Below are positions 45,667-55,990 of a DNA stretch of 64,000 bases, piece after piece (the first letter of the stretch is position 1; each line of letters begins with the position of its first letter). The position numbers were made by a program, and so were the translations under genes. The notes beneath the pieces were generated by a model that was given only the letters and a program-made list of their open reading frames with translations, did no database searches and was not told where the DNA came from. Source of the stretch: Nocardioides sp. (GTDB lineage Bacteria; Actinomycetota; Actinomycetes; Propionibacteriales; Nocardioidaceae); assembly GCA_037045645.1 (NCBI GenBank), contig JBAOIH010000001.1, forward strand, positions 558,001 to 622,000, written 5' to 3'.

Positions 45667-46692
45667 AGATCGTGGAGTTGGACCCTCGCCACGACGCCGA
45701 TCTGCGCGCCTGGCACCAGGTCTACTTGGCTGCGGAGGTCTTCGAGCGCGAGGCACCGGCGCCGTGGCAGTACGACGAACTCGCTGCCCAGGCACGTACG
45801 CCCAACCAATACCGCGAGCGCTACTTCCTGGGACGCGTGGACGGCGCTCCGGTGGCCTGCTCGATGGTCAGCAACGACACGTTGTCCAATCAGACGATCG
45901 GCGACCCGCAAGTCCATGTGCTGCCGTCGCATCGACGCCTTGGCCACGGGAGTGCGCTGCTGGCCCTCGCGGAGGATGCCGCGCGAAGCTTGGGGCTGCA
46001 CCACCTTGATGGCGGAAGCGTCGTGGTCGTCCGATTCAGGGCCTTCGGGTGACGGGTCGCCGGGTCGTGAGTTTGCCCGGCGGCATGGCTATCGCCTTGG
46101 GATCGTCAATCACCAGCGGGAGTTGGCGTTGCCCGTCGATGGCGCGCTGCTGACCGATCTGTCGGACTCTGCCGCGCACCGCTCGGGTGGACATCGGCTG
46201 GTCGCCTGGACCGGGGCGGTGCCCGATGACATCGCCGAAGGAGTCGCGCGCTTGCAAGCGCTGGTGGGCACCGAGGCGCCCATGGGTGACTTGGAGTTCG
46301 AGGAGGAGTCGCCCGATGTCGACGCGATGCGCCAGCGTGAGGCCGTGCAGGCCGCCCAGGGGCGTACGAAGTACGGCGTCGCGGCCCTCTCGTCGTCCGG
46401 ATTCGTCGCGGCGTACACCGATCTCGTCACCACAATCCACGAACCAGGGGTTGCCTATCAGTGGGGGACGCTGGTGGACCGGGAGCATCGTGGCCACCGG
46501 TTGGGCTTGGCGATCAAGGTCGAGAACGTACGCCGCCTCATCGCGGAGCGCCCCGACATCACCCGTCTCGTGACCTACAACGCGCTCGATAACCCGCACA
46601 TGGTCGACATCAACGACCTGCTCGGCTTCGTGCCGGTCGAGTACCTCGGAGAATTCCAAAAGCGCCTCGGCCCAGCGACTGACAAGCTTTGA
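45660..46692 (+). pseudogene. GNAT-family N-acetyltransferase, frameshifted (first of a tandem pair)
   Basis: Two GNAT-like halves are visible. The first, up to about residue 110, has HVLPSHRRLGHGSALLALAE (acetyl-CoA loop). The second has GTLVDREHRGHRLGLAIKVE and a C-terminus like the next gene. The frame breaks at AAGCTT (45986-45991): EDAARS continues as WGCTTLMAEASWSSDSG in another frame. Adding GC (AAGCGCTT) restores a 344-residue protein (ARSAWGCTTLMAE). The start is the GTG at 45660. The downstream gene is a paralogue of the same size. The substrate is unknown; mycothiol-synthase-like double-GNAT proteins are comparable. Confidence 0.75.
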
Positions 46693-46694
46693 CC

Positions 46695-47705
46695 GTGGAC
46701 GTCTCCGTGCAAGTCGTGGACAAGCAGGACGAGGCCCAGTTGCGGGCCTGGTGGGAAGTCGGATTCGCCGCCACCGCGGATCGTCCGGGCGTGCCGTGGC
46801 CGCCGTGGGAGGTCAGTCGCCGGATGCTCCCGAAGGACAACGCCGAGCAAGACACCGAACTCGTCACGATCTCGGACGGTGATGTCGCGGTTGCCGCTGG
46901 CCTGCTCGTGTTGCCGCGCGTCGAAAACGTGCACACGGCCTTCGTCGATGCCTTCGTACGCCCGGACAGGCGTCGGCAAGGCCTGGGCAGCGCGGTCGTG
47001 GCTGCGCTTGAGTTACGCGCGAGTCAGCAGGCCCGGACCTCTTTGCTCGGGGAGGGTTTCGTCCCCACCGGTGGCACCGGGCCGGCCGAGGCGTTCGCCT
47101 CGGCCCATGGCTATCAGGTCGCGAGTCGAGAGGCGATCAAGGAGTTGGCCTTGGCGGACTTCGTGGCACGCCGCGAGTCCCTCAACACAGCCGTCGGCTC
47201 CGCGGCGCAGGACTACCGACTCGTCACCTTCGACACCGTCTGTCCCGAAGAGCACCTAGAGTCGTTCGGGCGCCTCCTTTCGATGCTGCTCGCGGAGATC
47301 CCGCTGGGTGAGCTCGACCTGACAGACGAGGAGTGGACGCCCGCGCGGCTGCGAGACGCCGAGGCACGCAATGTCTCGGTCGGCCGGCACGTGCTGACGG
47401 CGTTGGCATTGGCGCCGGACGGTTCGGTCGCGGGATCGTCGGACGTACGCGTCAACGACGATCACCGCGAGAATGGTCAGGTCGGGATCACGCTGGTCGA
47501 TCCGGCCCACCGCGGGCACCGGCTGGGCTTGGCTCTGAAGATCGCGACCCACGATCTGCTCATCTCGACCTATCCCGAATGCGAGACCGTGGACACCTCG
47601 AATGCCGAGGTCAACACGCACATGAATGCGGTCAATGAGCAGTTGGGCTATCGCTCGATCGAGACGCTGCTGGAGTTGCACAAGCGCGTACAGTCCGACG
47701 CCTAG
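46695..47705 (+). CDS. GNAT-family N-acetyltransferase (second of a tandem pair)
   Basis: The 336-residue protein has two GNAT-like domains. The N-terminal one has VRPDRRRQGLGSAVVAALEL (acetyl-CoA loop, about residues 93-112); the C-terminal one has ITLVDPAHRGHRLGLALKIA (about 268-287) and ends MNAVNEQLGYRSIETLLELH. It is full length and intact, unlike its neighbour. The GTG at 46695 (MDVSVQVVDKQ) is preferred; a TTG at 46689 would overlap the upstream stop. Acceptor substrate unknown. Confidence 0.82.
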   Translation: MDVSVQVVDKQDEAQLRAWWEVGFAATADRPGVPWPPWEVSRRMLPKDNAEQDTELVTISDGDVAVAAGLLVLPRVENVHTAFVDAFVRPDRRRQGLGSAVVAALELRASQQARTSLLGEGFVPTGGTGPAEAFASAHGYQVASREAIKELALADFVARRESLNTAVGSAAQDYRLVTFDTVCPEEHLESFGRLLSMLLAEIPLGELDLTDEEWTPARLRDAEARNVSVGRHVLTALALAPDGSVAGSSDVRVNDDHRENGQVGITLVDPAHRGHRLGLALKIATHDLLISTYPECETVDTSNAEVNTHMNAVNEQLGYRSIETLLELHKRVQSDA

Positions 47706-47744
47706 CGTGAGGGGCATGAACGAAGACAGCCGGATGAGTAGAAA

Positions 47745-48113
47745 TCCGCTCTGCTCCACATGGAGCAGCGCTGGTTCGTCTGGGGCTTCCTCGGCGACGA
47801 GGTCGCCGCGCCGTGGGGTGACTGGACTGTCGACGACCCCTCGGTGGAGTCGGGACCAGTTGTGCCTGTGTGGCATGTCGAAGAGGGGATCGAAGCCGAG
47901 GTCATCGCTGCGCAGTTGCGAGCAGTGGGACGGCGAACGCGCCAGACCCTTCTCGTCGATGGCCTCGGACAACGTGCCGCGGTCGGGGGCCGCTTCACCG
48001 ACGACCCACCTACCCTGGAGTGGATTTGCTTCCACGTCCTGGCGGAGTACGCGCGCCACGCCGGGCATCTCGACATCGTCCGCGAGTTGAGCGCAACGCC
48101 AACGCTGCAGTGA
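47745..48113 (+). pseudogene. DinB-like DUF664 protein, N-terminally truncated remnant
   Basis: About 117-122 residues match the C-terminal two-thirds of DUF664/DinB-like proteins: MEQRWFVWGFLGDEVAAPW, a middle region, then WICFHVLAEYARHAGHLDIV with the metal-type His pattern. The first 45 or so residues, including the first metal His, are missing. In-frame sequence upstream of the ATG at 47760 reads only KSALLH before a stop. The 47717 stretch MNEDSRMSR may be the old start, cut off by a deletion. I read it as a remnant; a short functional form is less likely. Confidence 0.55.
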
Positions 48114-48137
48114 TGAGTGGCTGGCTGAGGTGCCCGT

Positions 48138-49131
48138 TCAGGCGTAGTGCGCGGTGAGCCGCTGGGTCACGCCATCGACGGTGACCTCGCCGCCGTAGGG
48201 CAGCACCCACTGGGGTCGGGTGTGGCCGAAGGGAACCCCGACCACGACCACCGCATCAGGGTTGTATTCGTGGATGGTTCCGATCGCCGCCTCACGCTGA
48301 TCGACGCGCGCCTGAGCGCGCTCGGCCGGTGATGGCATGACCTCGAAACTGGACGCGGGCGGTCTGGCGATCACGACCGCATCCACGGCGGCGAGGATCC
48401 CGCGCTCGCCCAGCGAGCGGGTGATCCAGGCGAACTCGCGGGCGGGGATCAACTCCTCTGATGACTCAAGCGGCCAGCCGTCAGCACCCACTGGATGACT
48501 TCGATGCAGCCGCCCACGTACCGCAGGTGACGGCGCGTCTTGGTCCGGCCCCGGTCCACGGTTCGGTCGGCTCACGGTCGCCGAACTCGGTCAGCGCCTT
48601 GGGGTCCTGCCAGTCCCGGCCGAAGTCCTCCGACTCGCCGGGCTCGGTGATCTCCAACGATTCGGCGGTCAGCAACGCGGCGCGCAACGACTGGGCATAG
48701 ATGTCGTCCACGGCCGGTCCGGGCCCGAGATGGACTTGAGTCGAGCCGCCGTGGAACGCGCTCACACCGTGGGTCCAGAACCAATTGAGGATGTTGGTGT
48801 TGTCGCTATAGCCCAAGAACGGTTTCGGATCGGCCCGCAGCAGATCCGCGTCGAGGTGCGGCACGACCTTGATCTGATCCTCGCCGCCGACAGTTGCCAT
48901 TAGGGCGCGGATCTCCGGATCGGCCAATGCCGCGTTGAAGTCGCGAGCGCGCTCTCGTGGCGACGCCCCGAGCTGGCGCGTCGTGGGGTATTCGACAGGC
49001 ACGAGCCCGGTGATCTCCGTCAGCCGCGACATGGCTTGCTCGTGGAGCTTTGGCGCAACCGCCGGGGCAGCAAAGGACGGAGAGAGCACTGCGACCTTGT
49101 CGCCCGGCTCAGCCTTGCGCGGTGACTGCAT
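48138..49131 (-). pseudogene. S66 family peptidase (LD-carboxypeptidase/MccF-like), broken
   Basis: The N-terminal half (start ATG 49131; MQSPRKAEPGDKVAVLSPSF, PFLGYSDNTNILNWFWTHGV) is a good S66 serine peptidase with the Ser in GYSDNT. The C-terminal part (SSEELIPAREFAWITRSLGE, VPFGHTRPQWVLPYGGEVTV) lies in another frame and keeps the His in FGHTRPQ. Between them a third frame holds VGGCIEVIQWVLTAGR. Two lesions are needed: a one-base loss near 48525 (GGTACG for GGTAACG) and a non-multiple-of-three deletion near 48490, where about 10-13 expected residues are missing. The family cleaves LD-peptide bonds of murein tetrapeptides or microcin-type conjugates. Probably inactive. Confidence 0.75.
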
Positions 49132-49146
49132 GGCGACCAGTCAACC

Positions 49147-50625
49147 TCACGCCATCGGGTAGAGGTCGACGCCTTGGGGTGCGTCGTAGATCATCTGGGC
49201 GTGTTCGGGGTCGATGCGGCGGGTGCCGGTGTGGTCGACGAGGATTCCGAGGCCGTGTGGGGTGAGCCAGACGTATCTGCCGTCGCCAGCTTGTCTGGAC
49301 TTGTATCCGGCATGTGTTTTCCACCGGTGATGACGCCTGCCCAGAGGCCCGCTGTTGTGGGTGCCGGTCTGCCCGGGCGAATCTCGACCGTCTTCACCGT
49401 GTTGGTAGGGGGTGGGGTGGTCGTAGTCGACCTTCCGCGAGGTCGAGGTGGCCCAGGGCCAGTAGTCCCCGCCGGTGATCAGATGGACGCGTTCCTTCAA
49501 CGCTTCGGGGTGCTCGTACGCGGTGGACCGGACCCGGTCGGACAGGTCCAGCACCGGCTTGACCGTCACGTCCGCACGCCCGAGCAGGCTCTGGAGTTGA
49601 GACAGGGTGTGCGGGCCGAGTCCTTCGACCCGGGCGACACCCGTGGTGCCGTTGAGGGCGGCCTGGTGGAGGTGGACGTAGAGGACGACCTTCGGTGCCA
49701 GCGGGGTCAGGTCCAGGCTCTTGAGTGCAGCCAGGAGGTCGGCGGGGAATGCCAGTGAGCGGGTGAGGTGGCCCGGACCGTCCCCCACGACGGCGTCGCC
49801 GAGGTCGAGGACGGCATCGGTCTCCGCGTCGGTGTCGGCTGGGTCGGGGGTGGTGTGTTCGAGGAGGAGTTGGAGGAGTTCGGTGGGGCGGGCCAGCCAC
49901 CCGAACGCCACCGCCCGGACTTCATCCACGCCCGCGTCGGGCATCGACGGTTCGAGGATGTCGGCGACCCGGGCGATGACGGCGTCGACATAGACCGCGT
50001 CGCCTGCCTCCACGCGGGCGATGATCGTGCGTAGCCCGTACTCGTCGGTGCGGCCCAGCCCGACGTAGCGGCGTTGCTTCTCGGCCTCTACACGGGCCTG
50101 GTGGGCCTCAGGGTCGGCCTCGATGATCTTGGCTTCGGCAATCTCTAAGACCCGGCCAGCGGATTCGCGGTCGATGACCCTCGCGATCGCGGCATCCACG
50201 ACACCGACCCGGTCGAGTGGGAGGCGGCGGGAGAGTTTCGCGACCCGCCTCGCGACCCACACTTCAGCCTCACCGGCCACACAACGCCGCCACACCCGCG
50301 GCAGCCGATGCTGCAGGTCCAGCACATCCGCCAGTGCGTTGCGGGTGGCGGTGTCCCCGGTGCCGCGGGCGATCGCGATCTCCCCCAGGCTGAAGTCCTG
50401 CACCGAAGGCGTACCCTCGCCACCGACCTGGACCAGCACATCACCCAGGATCCGGGCATGCCGCCCGTACGGCCCGTCCGTCGGGTCGGACGCGTGCAGG
50501 CCGGCCCAGTGCGCGAGCACCTCCAGATCCGCCACCTCAGCCAACCTGCGCGACCGCACCGCGCCAGTCGCGGCAGCCAACGTGGCCGCCGCATCCAATG
50601 CGCTGAGATCGGGATTCATAACCAT
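49147..50625 (-). CDS. DUF222/HNH endonuclease-domain protein
   Basis: The roughly 492-residue protein has an N-terminal DUF222 helical region (LAEVADLEVLAHWAGLHASD to about residue 330). A C-terminal HNH motif follows: KVDYDHPTPYQHGEDG, then NSGPLGRRHHRWKTH (about residues 415-450). This family is present in many divergent copies in Nocardioides-like genomes. Its role is unknown, though 13E12-type repeat and mobile-element links have been proposed. The start is the ATG at 50625 or 50619 (MNPDLSALDAAATL). No flanking inverted repeats or site duplications are seen, apart from the repeat patch just upstream. Confidence 0.85.
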   Translation of the reverse strand: MVMNPDLSALDAAATLAAATGAVRSRRLAEVADLEVLAHWAGLHASDPTDGPYGRHARILGDVLVQVGGEGTPSVQDFSLGEIAIARGTGDTATRNALADVLDLQHRLPRVWRRCVAGEAEVWVARRVAKLSRRLPLDRVGVVDAAIARVIDRESAGRVLEIAEAKIIEADPEAHQARVEAEKQRRYVGLGRTDEYGLRTIIARVEAGDAVYVDAVIARVADILEPSMPDAGVDEVRAVAFGWLARPTELLQLLLEHTTPDPADTDAETDAVLDLGDAVVGDGPGHLTRSLAFPADLLAALKSLDLTPLAPKVVLYVHLHQAALNGTTGVARVEGLGPHTLSQLQSLLGRADVTVKPVLDLSDRVRSTAYEHPEALKERVHLITGGDYWPWATSTSRKVDYDHPTPYQHGEDGRDSPGQTGTHNSGPLGRRHHRWKTHAGYKSRQAGDGRYVWLTPHGLGILVDHTGTRRIDPEHAQMIYDAPQGVDLYPMA

Positions 50626-50708
50626 CACGCTAGAGCCGACCACCGACACTCAGACGCCCGGAAGACCCTCATCCACAAGGCAAAACGAGGTCGTTACCCA
50701 GTCGTGAC

Positions 50709-50747
50709 GTGGTTTCGAGACGCGCGCAACGCGCGCTCCTCAACCAC
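50709..50747. repeat. REP-like palindrome (same family as 8724-8768)
   Basis: GTGGTT (50709-50714) and AACCAC (50742-50747) flank TCGAGAC, a GCGCGC/GCGCGC hairpin with AAC at its turn, and TCCTC. Compared with the copy after rpsK, the arms and the TCGAGAC...CTCCTC blocks are kept while the inner hairpin sequence changes but still pairs. Confidence 0.75.
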
Positions 50748-50776
50748 CGGGAACGACGCCCGGTTCCGAGCCCTTC

Positions 50777-50907
50777 GAGCCCTTCGAGCCCTTCGAGACG
50801 CCGACTACGTCGGCTCCTCAGGAACCAACGCCGACTACGCCGCCTCCTCAGGAACCAACGCCGACTACGTCGGCTCCTCAGGAACCAACGCGCGCTCCTC
50901 AACCACC
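50777..50907. repeat. Tandem arrays derived from REP half-elements
   Basis: GAGCCCTTC is repeated three times from about 50768, then TTCGAGAC leads into three 30-base units (50800-50829, 50830-50859, 50860-50889). Each unit holds a GCCGAC/GTCGGC-type mini-hairpin and CTCCTCAGGAACC; the second has a changed arm (GCCGCC). The array closes with GCGCGCTCCTCAACCACC, the right arm of the REP family. Confidence 0.75.
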
Positions 50908-50973
50908 GGGAGCTGCGGCCTCCCCAACGACTGAGCTCGACGCCAGCCACCGGACCATGGCTAGGGTCGAAGG

Positions 50974-51420
50974 ATGACCAACACACCCAGCGAAATCGTC
51001 TACACCGCCCGCGCCACCGTCAACGGCGGACGCCGCGGCGGACACGGCAAGACCGACGACGGCCAGCTCGAGGTCGACCTCCAGGCTCCCAAGGAGATGG
51101 GCGGTCCGGGCGGCGGCACCAACCCCGAGCAGTTGTTCGCGGTCGGGTACGGCGCCTGCTTCACCGGCGCCCTCGGCCTGGTCGCCAAGAAGGAGGGCGT
51201 CGACACCTCCGGCGCCGTCACCGAGGTGGCGGTCGGGTTCGGCCCCGAGGGCGAGTCGTTCGGCATCACCGCAGATCTGACCGTGACGATTCCCGGCGTC
51301 GACGATGAGACGGCGCAGCGCCTCGTGGACGCAGCCCACCGGGTCTGCCCCTATTCGAAGGCCACCCGCGGCAACATCCCCGTCACCGTGACGGGAAAGG
51401 GGACGGGCACGGGTGCCTGA
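50974..51420 (+). CDS. ohr: Organic hydroperoxide resistance protein (Ohr/OsmC family)
   Basis: The 148-residue protein has the two catalytic cysteines of Ohr in GYGACFTGAL (about residue 61) and HRVCPYSKATRGNI (about 129). The N-terminal GGRRGGHGKTDDGQLEVDL holds the conserved Arg. Ohr reduces organic hydroperoxides using lipoyl thiols. No ohrR regulator gene is adjacent. It stands between the repeat patch and a convergent secreted-protein gene. Confidence 0.92.
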   Translation: MTNTPSEIVYTARATVNGGRRGGHGKTDDGQLEVDLQAPKEMGGPGGGTNPEQLFAVGYGACFTGALGLVAKKEGVDTSGAVTEVAVGFGPEGESFGITADLTVTIPGVDDETAQRLVDAAHRVCPYSKATRGNIPVTVTGKGTGTGA

Positions 51421-51435
51421 CCGAAGATAGCCAGC

Positions 51436-51960
51436 TCAGCAGCGCTTCTTCTTGGGCAGCTTCTGCGTCCCCGTCGGCTCGAGATTCCACATGTAGCCAT
51501 TGCGGTAGTTGCCGAGAGTCGCATAGACGCCGTGCACGACGTCGCCAGCCTGGGGCGGCTCGTACGTCGAGGTCCACTGGAGGAAGCGACCACAACTGTT
51601 CTTGCCCTTGCGCTTCTTGGTGGTCCGCGAAGACGTGGCGTAGATCGATCCGTTGAGGCTGCGATAACTCAACTTGAAGTTGTCGTGCACGGGGCTGGTG
51701 TCGAACCCGCGCGCCTTCTTGCACGCGGGCAGAGTCTTGGTGAAGACCCGCAACTTCAGGTAGTTGGCCGTGCCGTATTTGATCTGCATGCGACAGTCGG
51801 CGATGGCGAAGGACGGCGTCCACTTCTCCATCGGGGCCTGGTAGTGGGCGCCGTCCCCGTCTGCCGCGACCGCACCGTTCGCAGTCGGCATGACGACGGT
51901 CGACAGGGGTGCAACGGCCACGGCGAGTAGGGCCGCGCTGGCAAGTAGTCGTCTGGTCAT
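51436..51960 (-). CDS. Secreted basic hypothetical protein
   Basis: The 174-residue protein has a Sec signal (MTRRLLASAALLAVAVAPL, cleavage near ANGAVA). The mature domain is rich in Lys/Arg with four cysteines (DCRMQ, PACKKAR, NSCGRF and the C-terminal Cys), suggesting two disulfides. The start is the ATG at 51960. No family is recognised. It is convergent with ohr and lies downstream of coaA in the same direction, 38 bases away. Confidence 0.65.
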   Translation of the reverse strand: MTRRLLASAALLAVAVAPLSTVVMPTANGAVAADGDGAHYQAPMEKWTPSFAIADCRMQIKYGTANYLKLRVFTKTLPACKKARGFDTSPVHDNFKLSYRSLNGSIYATSSRTTKKRKGKNSCGRFLQWTSTYEPPQAGDVVHGVYATLGNYRNGYMWNLEPTGTQKLPKKKRC

Positions 51961-51998
51961 TGTGCGACCGTGCCCCCGCTGCCGCCGGAGCAAACGAG

Positions 51999-53000
51999 TC
52001 ACTGCTTGCGCAGTCGGACCCAACTCACCGCATGATCGTCGCCCTTGCGCAGCACCAGTCGTGCCCGCGAGCGCGTGGGGGTGATGTTCTGCCGCAGGTT
52101 GGGGCCGTTGATCGTGTCCCAGATGTGTTCGGCGGCGGCGATCGCTTGGCCGTCGTTGAGCGAACCATATTTCGCGAAGTACGACGCCGGGTCCGCAAAC
52201 GCGGTCTCGCGCAGGCGCAGGAACCGCTCGACATACCAGCGCCGGATCGTCCTCTCGGAGGCATCGACATAGACCGAGAAGTCGAAGAAGTCCGACACGG
52301 CCAGTCCGGAGCGCCCCGACGCGTCGACCCGTGCGGGTTGCAGCACGTTGAGTCCTTCGACGATCACGATGTCGGGACGCTTGAGGACGCGCGCCTCCTC
52401 GGGCACCACGTCGTACGTCAGGTGCGAATAGTGCGGCGCAGAGATCTCGTCTCGCCCGGATTTGATGTCGACGACGAACTTCAGCAGAGCGCGCCGGTCG
52501 TACGACTCGGGGAAGCCCTTGCGGTGCAAGATCCCGCGCCGCTCCAACTCGGCGTTGGGCAGCAGGAAGCCATCGGTGGTGACCAACTCGACGTTGGGAT
52601 GGGCGGGCCAGCGGGCCAGCATCTGCTGCAGTACGCGAGCCGTCGTCGACTTGCCGACCGCGACCGAGCCGGCGACGCCGATGACGTACGGCGTACGTCG
52701 CGGCAGCGGACGGCGCAGAAACCTCTCCTGCTCGCGATAGAGCCGACCAGCGGACTCCACGCGCAGGGACAGCAGCCGCGACAGCGGCAGATACACCTCG
52801 CGCACCTCGTCGAGATCCAACGAGGTGCCCAGACCGCGGAGTCGGTCGATCTCGGTGGGAGACAGCGGAGTCTCCATGCCCCGCGCGAGCGCCGCCCAGG
52901 CCGCACGGTCGAGTTCGACATAGGGCGACTCGCTGCCCACGTCCTTGCTCACGGGATCCTTGAGCGGTGGCTCAGGAGGGGCAGAGCCGGGGGTCGCCAT
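51999..53000 (-). CDS. coaA: Pantothenate kinase, type I
   Basis: The 333-residue protein has Walker A VAGSVAVGKSTTARVLQQML (about residue 110) and the type-I CoaA signature VTTDGFLLPN, with YSHLTYDVVP and IVEGLNVLQP. It phosphorylates pantothenate in the first step of CoA synthesis. It is divergent from glmS with 41 bases between starts. coaA next to glmS is the usual actinobacterial arrangement. Confidence 0.96.
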   Translation of the reverse strand: MATPGSAPPEPPLKDPVSKDVGSESPYVELDRAAWAALARGMETPLSPTEIDRLRGLGTSLDLDEVREVYLPLSRLLSLRVESAGRLYREQERFLRRPLPRRTPYVIGVAGSVAVGKSTTARVLQQMLARWPAHPNVELVTTDGFLLPNAELERRGILHRKGFPESYDRRALLKFVVDIKSGRDEISAPHYSHLTYDVVPEEARVLKRPDIVIVEGLNVLQPARVDASGRSGLAVSDFFDFSVYVDASERTIRRWYVERFLRLRETAFADPASYFAKYGSLNDGQAIAAAEHIWDTINGPNLRQNITPTRSRARLVLRKGDDHAVSWVRLRKQ

Positions 53001-53041
53001 GAGTGCGATTCTTGCAGCCCGCGAGCACTAGACTCGCGCCC

Positions 53042-54886
<1,845 letters not shown>

Positions 54887-54903
54887 TCGCGAAGTAGCAC
54901 CCA

Positions 54904-55257
54904 GTGGCAGTCGTCGGCATCGGGCTGGACCTGGTGGACATCGACCGCTTCGCCGAGTCGTTGACGCGTACGCCTCGACTGCGTGAGCGGCTCTTCACAC
55001 CGCAAGAGGCGTGCCTGCCCGACCACTCCCTGGCTGCTCGCTTCGCCGCCAAAGAGGCCATCGCGAAGGCTCTCGGCGCGCCGCCACAATTGGGCTGGCA
55101 CGATGCGGAGGTCGTCTGCGACGACACCGGGCGCCCGCACTTCGTACTCCGTGGGACGGTCCTGGCTCGCGCGGACCACCTCGGTGTGGTCGGGGTGCAC
55201 GTCACGCTGAGCCACGACGGTGGGATGGCTGCGGCGATGGTGGTCCTGGAGTCCTGA
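54904..55257 (+). CDS. acpS: Holo-[acyl-carrier-protein] synthase
   Basis: The 117-residue protein (GTG 54904) has GIGLDLVDIDRF, with Mg-binding Asp, and FAAKEAIAKALG, with catalytic Glu, the two AcpS signatures. It transfers 4'-phosphopantetheine from CoA to acyl carrier protein. It follows glmS by 17 bases. Confidence 0.95.
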   Translation: MAVVGIGLDLVDIDRFAESLTRTPRLRERLFTPQEACLPDHSLAARFAAKEAIAKALGAPPQLGWHDAEVVCDDTGRPHFVLRGTVLARADHLGVVGVHVTLSHDGGMAAAMVVLES

Positions 55258-55359
55258 CGCCGACTATCGCGGCCGGTGACCATGGGGGATAAGTTGGGCG
55301 CTGCCGCCGCCGGTGGCCCCGGCCAGCCGGGACAGAAGATGACGAGAGGTTCTCTTCCC

Positions 55360-55902
55360 ATGGGACTCATGGACAAGATCAAGGACGCCTTCGACGGCGA
55401 CGACGACAAGCCGGCCACCTCGACCACCGACGCCCCGGTCGACCAGGCGCCTGAGGCCTCGGCTGAGGAGACCCCCGCTCCCCCCGACGGCGGTGCCACC
55501 GCGAGCGACAGCCCTGCGGTGCAGGACATCCTGGAGGCGCAGCGCGACACCACCGGCGGCGCGTCCGCGAGCGCGAGCCCGGCCGTGCAGGACATCCTGG
55601 CCGCCACCGAGGAGCGTGAGGCCGAGGAGGCCCGCGAGGAGCGCAAGGCCGAACGGCAGGAAGCTCGTGAAGAGCGTCGCGAGGAGCGGGAGCAGGAGCG
55701 CAAGGAGCAGGAGCGTCGCGAGGCCGCTGCCGAGCGTCGCGAAGCTCAGCAGCAGCAGACCTACACGGTGAAGTCCGGCGACACCCTGGGCGAGATCGCT
55801 GCCCGCTACGGCGTCAACTACATGGACATCGCGCGGCTCAACAACATCGAGAACCCCGACCTGATCTTCCCGGGTCAGGTATTCAAGATCCCGAAGCACT
55901 GA
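55360..55902 (+). CDS. LysM-domain protein with charged coiled coil and no signal peptide
   Basis: The 180-residue protein starts at the ATG at 55360 (MGLMDKIKDAFDGDDDKPA, GAGAGG upstream). It has an acidic, Pro/Thr-rich region with two copies of SPAVQDIL, then a very charged helical stretch (EEREAEEAREERKAERQEAR, about residues 85-130) and a C-terminal LysM (TYTVKSGDTLGEIAARYGVN). No Sec or Tat signal or membrane helix is seen, so how a peptidoglycan-binding module would leave the cell is unclear. An upstream in-frame start (55276) would add a Gly/Pro-rich leader without signal features. Confidence 0.8.
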   Translation: MGLMDKIKDAFDGDDDKPATSTTDAPVDQAPEASAEETPAPPDGGATASDSPAVQDILEAQRDTTGGASASASPAVQDILAATEEREAEEAREERKAERQEAREERREEREQERKEQERREAAAERREAQQQQTYTVKSGDTLGEIAARYGVNYMDIARLNNIENPDLIFPGQVFKIPKH

Positions 55903-55914
55903 TCCGGCTTTCTG

Positions 55915-55953
55915 CGTGGCCCGTCCCCTTCGCATCATCGGGGTCGGGCCACG
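55915..55953 (+). terminator. Terminator hairpin after the LysM gene
   Basis: CGTGGCCCG-T-CCCC (55915-55928) pairs with GGGG-T-CGGGCCACG (55940-55953), with one T:T mismatch and an 11-base loop. It starts 13 bases after the stop. It is built like the rplQ terminator (same GTGGCCCG core). Confidence 0.7.
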
Positions 55954-55990
55954 ACACGTTCCCGCCAGGGACGCGTTCTAAGTTGGGTAC

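Larger units (their letters stand above)
50626..50973. other. 348-base gap between the HNH gene and ohr, largely repeats
   Basis: No gene is supported. About 60% of the gap is repeat: a complete REP-like palindrome, a short 9-bp tandem and a 30-bp tandem. The last 60 bases before ohr are free of repeats and should carry its promoter, but I see no clear -35/-10. Confidence 0.6.

Noticed and set aside
46684..46689. A fourth frameshift at AAGCTT at the end of the first acetyltransferase
   Set aside because: Here AAGCTT precedes a sensible stop and the next gene starts at once; adding GC would remove the stop and give non-family sequence.
49147..50625. Homing endonuclease or mobile element for the HNH gene
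   Set aside because: No intron, intein splice motifs, terminal repeats or target duplication are visible. DUF222/HNH proteins are common chromosomal genes in this group.
50700..50910. CRISPR array at the tandem repeats
   Set aside because: The 30-base units are directly adjacent with no unique spacers, and no cas genes are present.
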